Assembly (NCBI GenBank): GCA_023248915.1
Contig: JAHFDQ010000129.1
Span: forward strand, 1 to 12,257
Length of the DNA stretch: 12,257 bases
Direction of reading: 5' to 3'
DNA from: Archangiaceae bacterium
GTDB lineage: Bacteria > Myxococcota > Myxococcia > Myxococcales > Myxococcaceae
Shown: positions 11,274-12,257 of the stretch, piece by piece
Layout: each line of letters starts with the position of its first letter
How positions within the stretch are numbered: the first letter of the stretch is position 1
Notes under the pieces: model-generated
Told to the model about the DNA's origin: nothing
Seen by the model: only the letters and a program-made list of their open reading frames with translations
Databases searched by the model: none
Made by a program: the position numbers and the translations under genes

Positions 11274-12257
11274 ATGCCGGACCAGCCTGACGCCAGCGTT
11301 CGAACCTTCGAGAACCGCGTTGCCATTCCCCTCCAGCAGCCCGTGCCGGCGAAGCCGTCGCTCGTCCCCGAGGACGTGTGGCGGTCGTACCAGCAGGAGG
11401 TGGCCCGGTCGACCTTGAAAGAGGACGAGCTGGACTCGGCGGCCGAGCCCGGCGAGGGGCTGGAAGTGCTCGACGCGGACGCCGTCGAAGTCGGGCTGAC
11501 GTCGACCACCACGGCCGATTCCGAAGTCGCCCTGTTCGCGCTCCAGAAGGTGGCGCTGTTCGACGGGCTGGACAACGAAACGCTCGAGATTCTCGTCCAA
11601 GAGGCCCGCCAGGGCGAGGTGGGGGCCGGCGAGTACCTGTTCCTCGAAGGCGACCCCGCCGAGTCGTTCTTCGTCATCATCGACGGCGCCCTCGAAATCC
11701 TCCGGCGACGCGACGACCGCGAGGTGGCGTTGCGGCACCTGGCCACCGGAGAAACAGTCGGCCTGTTCGGGCTGTTCTCGGGGCAGGTGCGCGCGGCGTG
11801 CGCCCGGGCCATCGGCGACGCGATGGTGCTCGAGATTCCGTCGGCGGCGCTGGCGAGGCTGCTCAAGGCCAGCACCGAGCTTCACGAACGGCTGCACGCC
11901 TTCTACCAGGAACGGCTGCTGGAGGGCTTCCTGGGCTCGTCGCGGCTCTTCTCGGACATCGACTCGATCGCGCGGGCTCGGATGATCGGCCGCTTCGCCG
12001 ATCGGCATCTGCCCACAGGCGAGACGCTGGTGCGGCCCGGCGAGGTGTCGAACCTGGTCGCAATTCTCATCAGCGGCCGAATCGTGCTCGAGCACCCGGC
12101 CCGCGCCGGGCAGGATCCCAAGACTTTCGAGCTCTTCCCGGGCCAGTTCCTGGCCGTCACCAGCGCCTTCACCGGCGCGCCGTCGCGCATGCGGGTGTAC
12201 GCGGCCGAAGAGACCAACGTCGCCATCATCGGCCACAAAGAGCTGTCCGAGCTGGTG
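11274..12257 (+). CDS. Protein with two tandem cyclic-nucleotide-binding (Crp-type) domains, C-terminus beyond window
   Basis: The open frame runs 328 codons to the right edge without a stop. Residues 1-80 are acidic and probably disordered. Residues about 85-205 form a Crp/cNMP-type beta-roll: LFDGLD (95-100), GEYLFLEGDPAESFFVIIDG (119-138), GETVGLFGLF (159-168) and VRAACARA (172-179). A second such roll starts near 222 (SSRLFSDID, LPTGETLVRPGE, LVAILISGRI, FPGQFLAVTSAF) and is cut by the edge. In the first domain the phosphate-binding glutamate of Crp (Glu72) is replaced by Leu164, while the arginine equivalent (Arg173) is kept. The second domain lacks a clear glutamate too. Cyclic-nucleotide binding is therefore doubtful, and another ligand or a purely structural role is possible. 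No DNA-binding domain lies in the visible part. The start rests on the conserved frame and the promoter at 11236-11265. It is divergent from the four-cysteine protein gene. Confidence 0.9.
   Translation, partial: MPDQPDASVRTFENRVAIPLQQPVPAKPSLVPEDVWRSYQQEVARSTLKEDELDSAAEPGEGLEVLDADAVEVGLTSTTTADSEVALFALQKVALFDGLDNETLEILVQEARQGEVGAGEYLFLEGDPAESFFVIIDGALEILRRRDDREVALRHLATGETVGLFGLFSGQVRAACARAIGDAMVLEIPSAALARLLKASTELHERLHAFYQERLLEGFLGSSRLFSDIDSIARARMIGRFADRHLPTGETLVRPGEVSNLVAILISGRIVLEHPARAGQDPKTFELFPGQFLAVTSAFTGAPSRMRVYAAEETNVAIIGHKELSELV

Noticed and set aside
11250..12236. Minus-strand open frame of 328 codons at the right edge
   Set aside because: It is antisense to the CNB-domain gene, whose domains are clearly readable on the plus strand. 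Its product has no recognisable domain.

Overview
The window is about two-thirds G+C, with long genes, short gaps and strong third-position GC bias. A PfaA-type ketosynthase, an ECF sigma factor, a PilZ protein, a Cys-rich lipoprotein with an Asp-box propeller and a tandem cyclic-nucleotide-binding-domain protein suggest a myxobacterium (Myxococcota, formerly Deltaproteobacteria). This placement rests on gene content only. No tRNA, rRNA, CRISPR array, transposase or phage gene was seen.

Layout. (1) 1-2463, minus strand: an acyl-CoA dehydrogenase followed 42 bases later by the start of a large ketosynthase-led synthase that runs off the left edge. The pair looks like the front of a secondary-lipid or polyunsaturated-fatty-acid-type synthase operon. 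(2) 2464-2967: a gene-free stretch holding an 89-base, almost perfect palindrome. (3) 2968-6531, minus: a complete nifJ, pyruvate:ferredoxin oxidoreductase, with all cluster and thiamine-diphosphate motifs. (4) 6657-7157, plus: an ECF sigma factor, divergent from nifJ and ending 6 bases from the next gene. (5) 11192 to 7164, minus: a run of four genes, namely a four-cysteine protein of unknown function, a fibronectin-III protein, an eight-Asp-box lipoprotein and a c-di-GMP-binding PilZ protein. The two middle genes are almost certainly co-transcribed, and the PilZ gene may have its own promoter. (6) 11274 to the right edge, plus: a protein with two cyclic-nucleotide-binding-type domains, incomplete, behind a promoter that would give a nearly leaderless message.

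How they work together. The lipid pair is a plausible functional unit. NifJ makes acetyl-CoA and reduced ferredoxin and shares a 125-base control region with the sigma factor, which makes a regulatory link possible but unproven. The lipoprotein belongs to the cell surface, and the PilZ and CNB-type proteins point to nucleotide second-messenger signalling. No clearly new system is evident. The least explained items are the palindrome, the four-cysteine protein, the lipoprotein/FnIII pair and the CNB-type domains that lack a key ligand residue.
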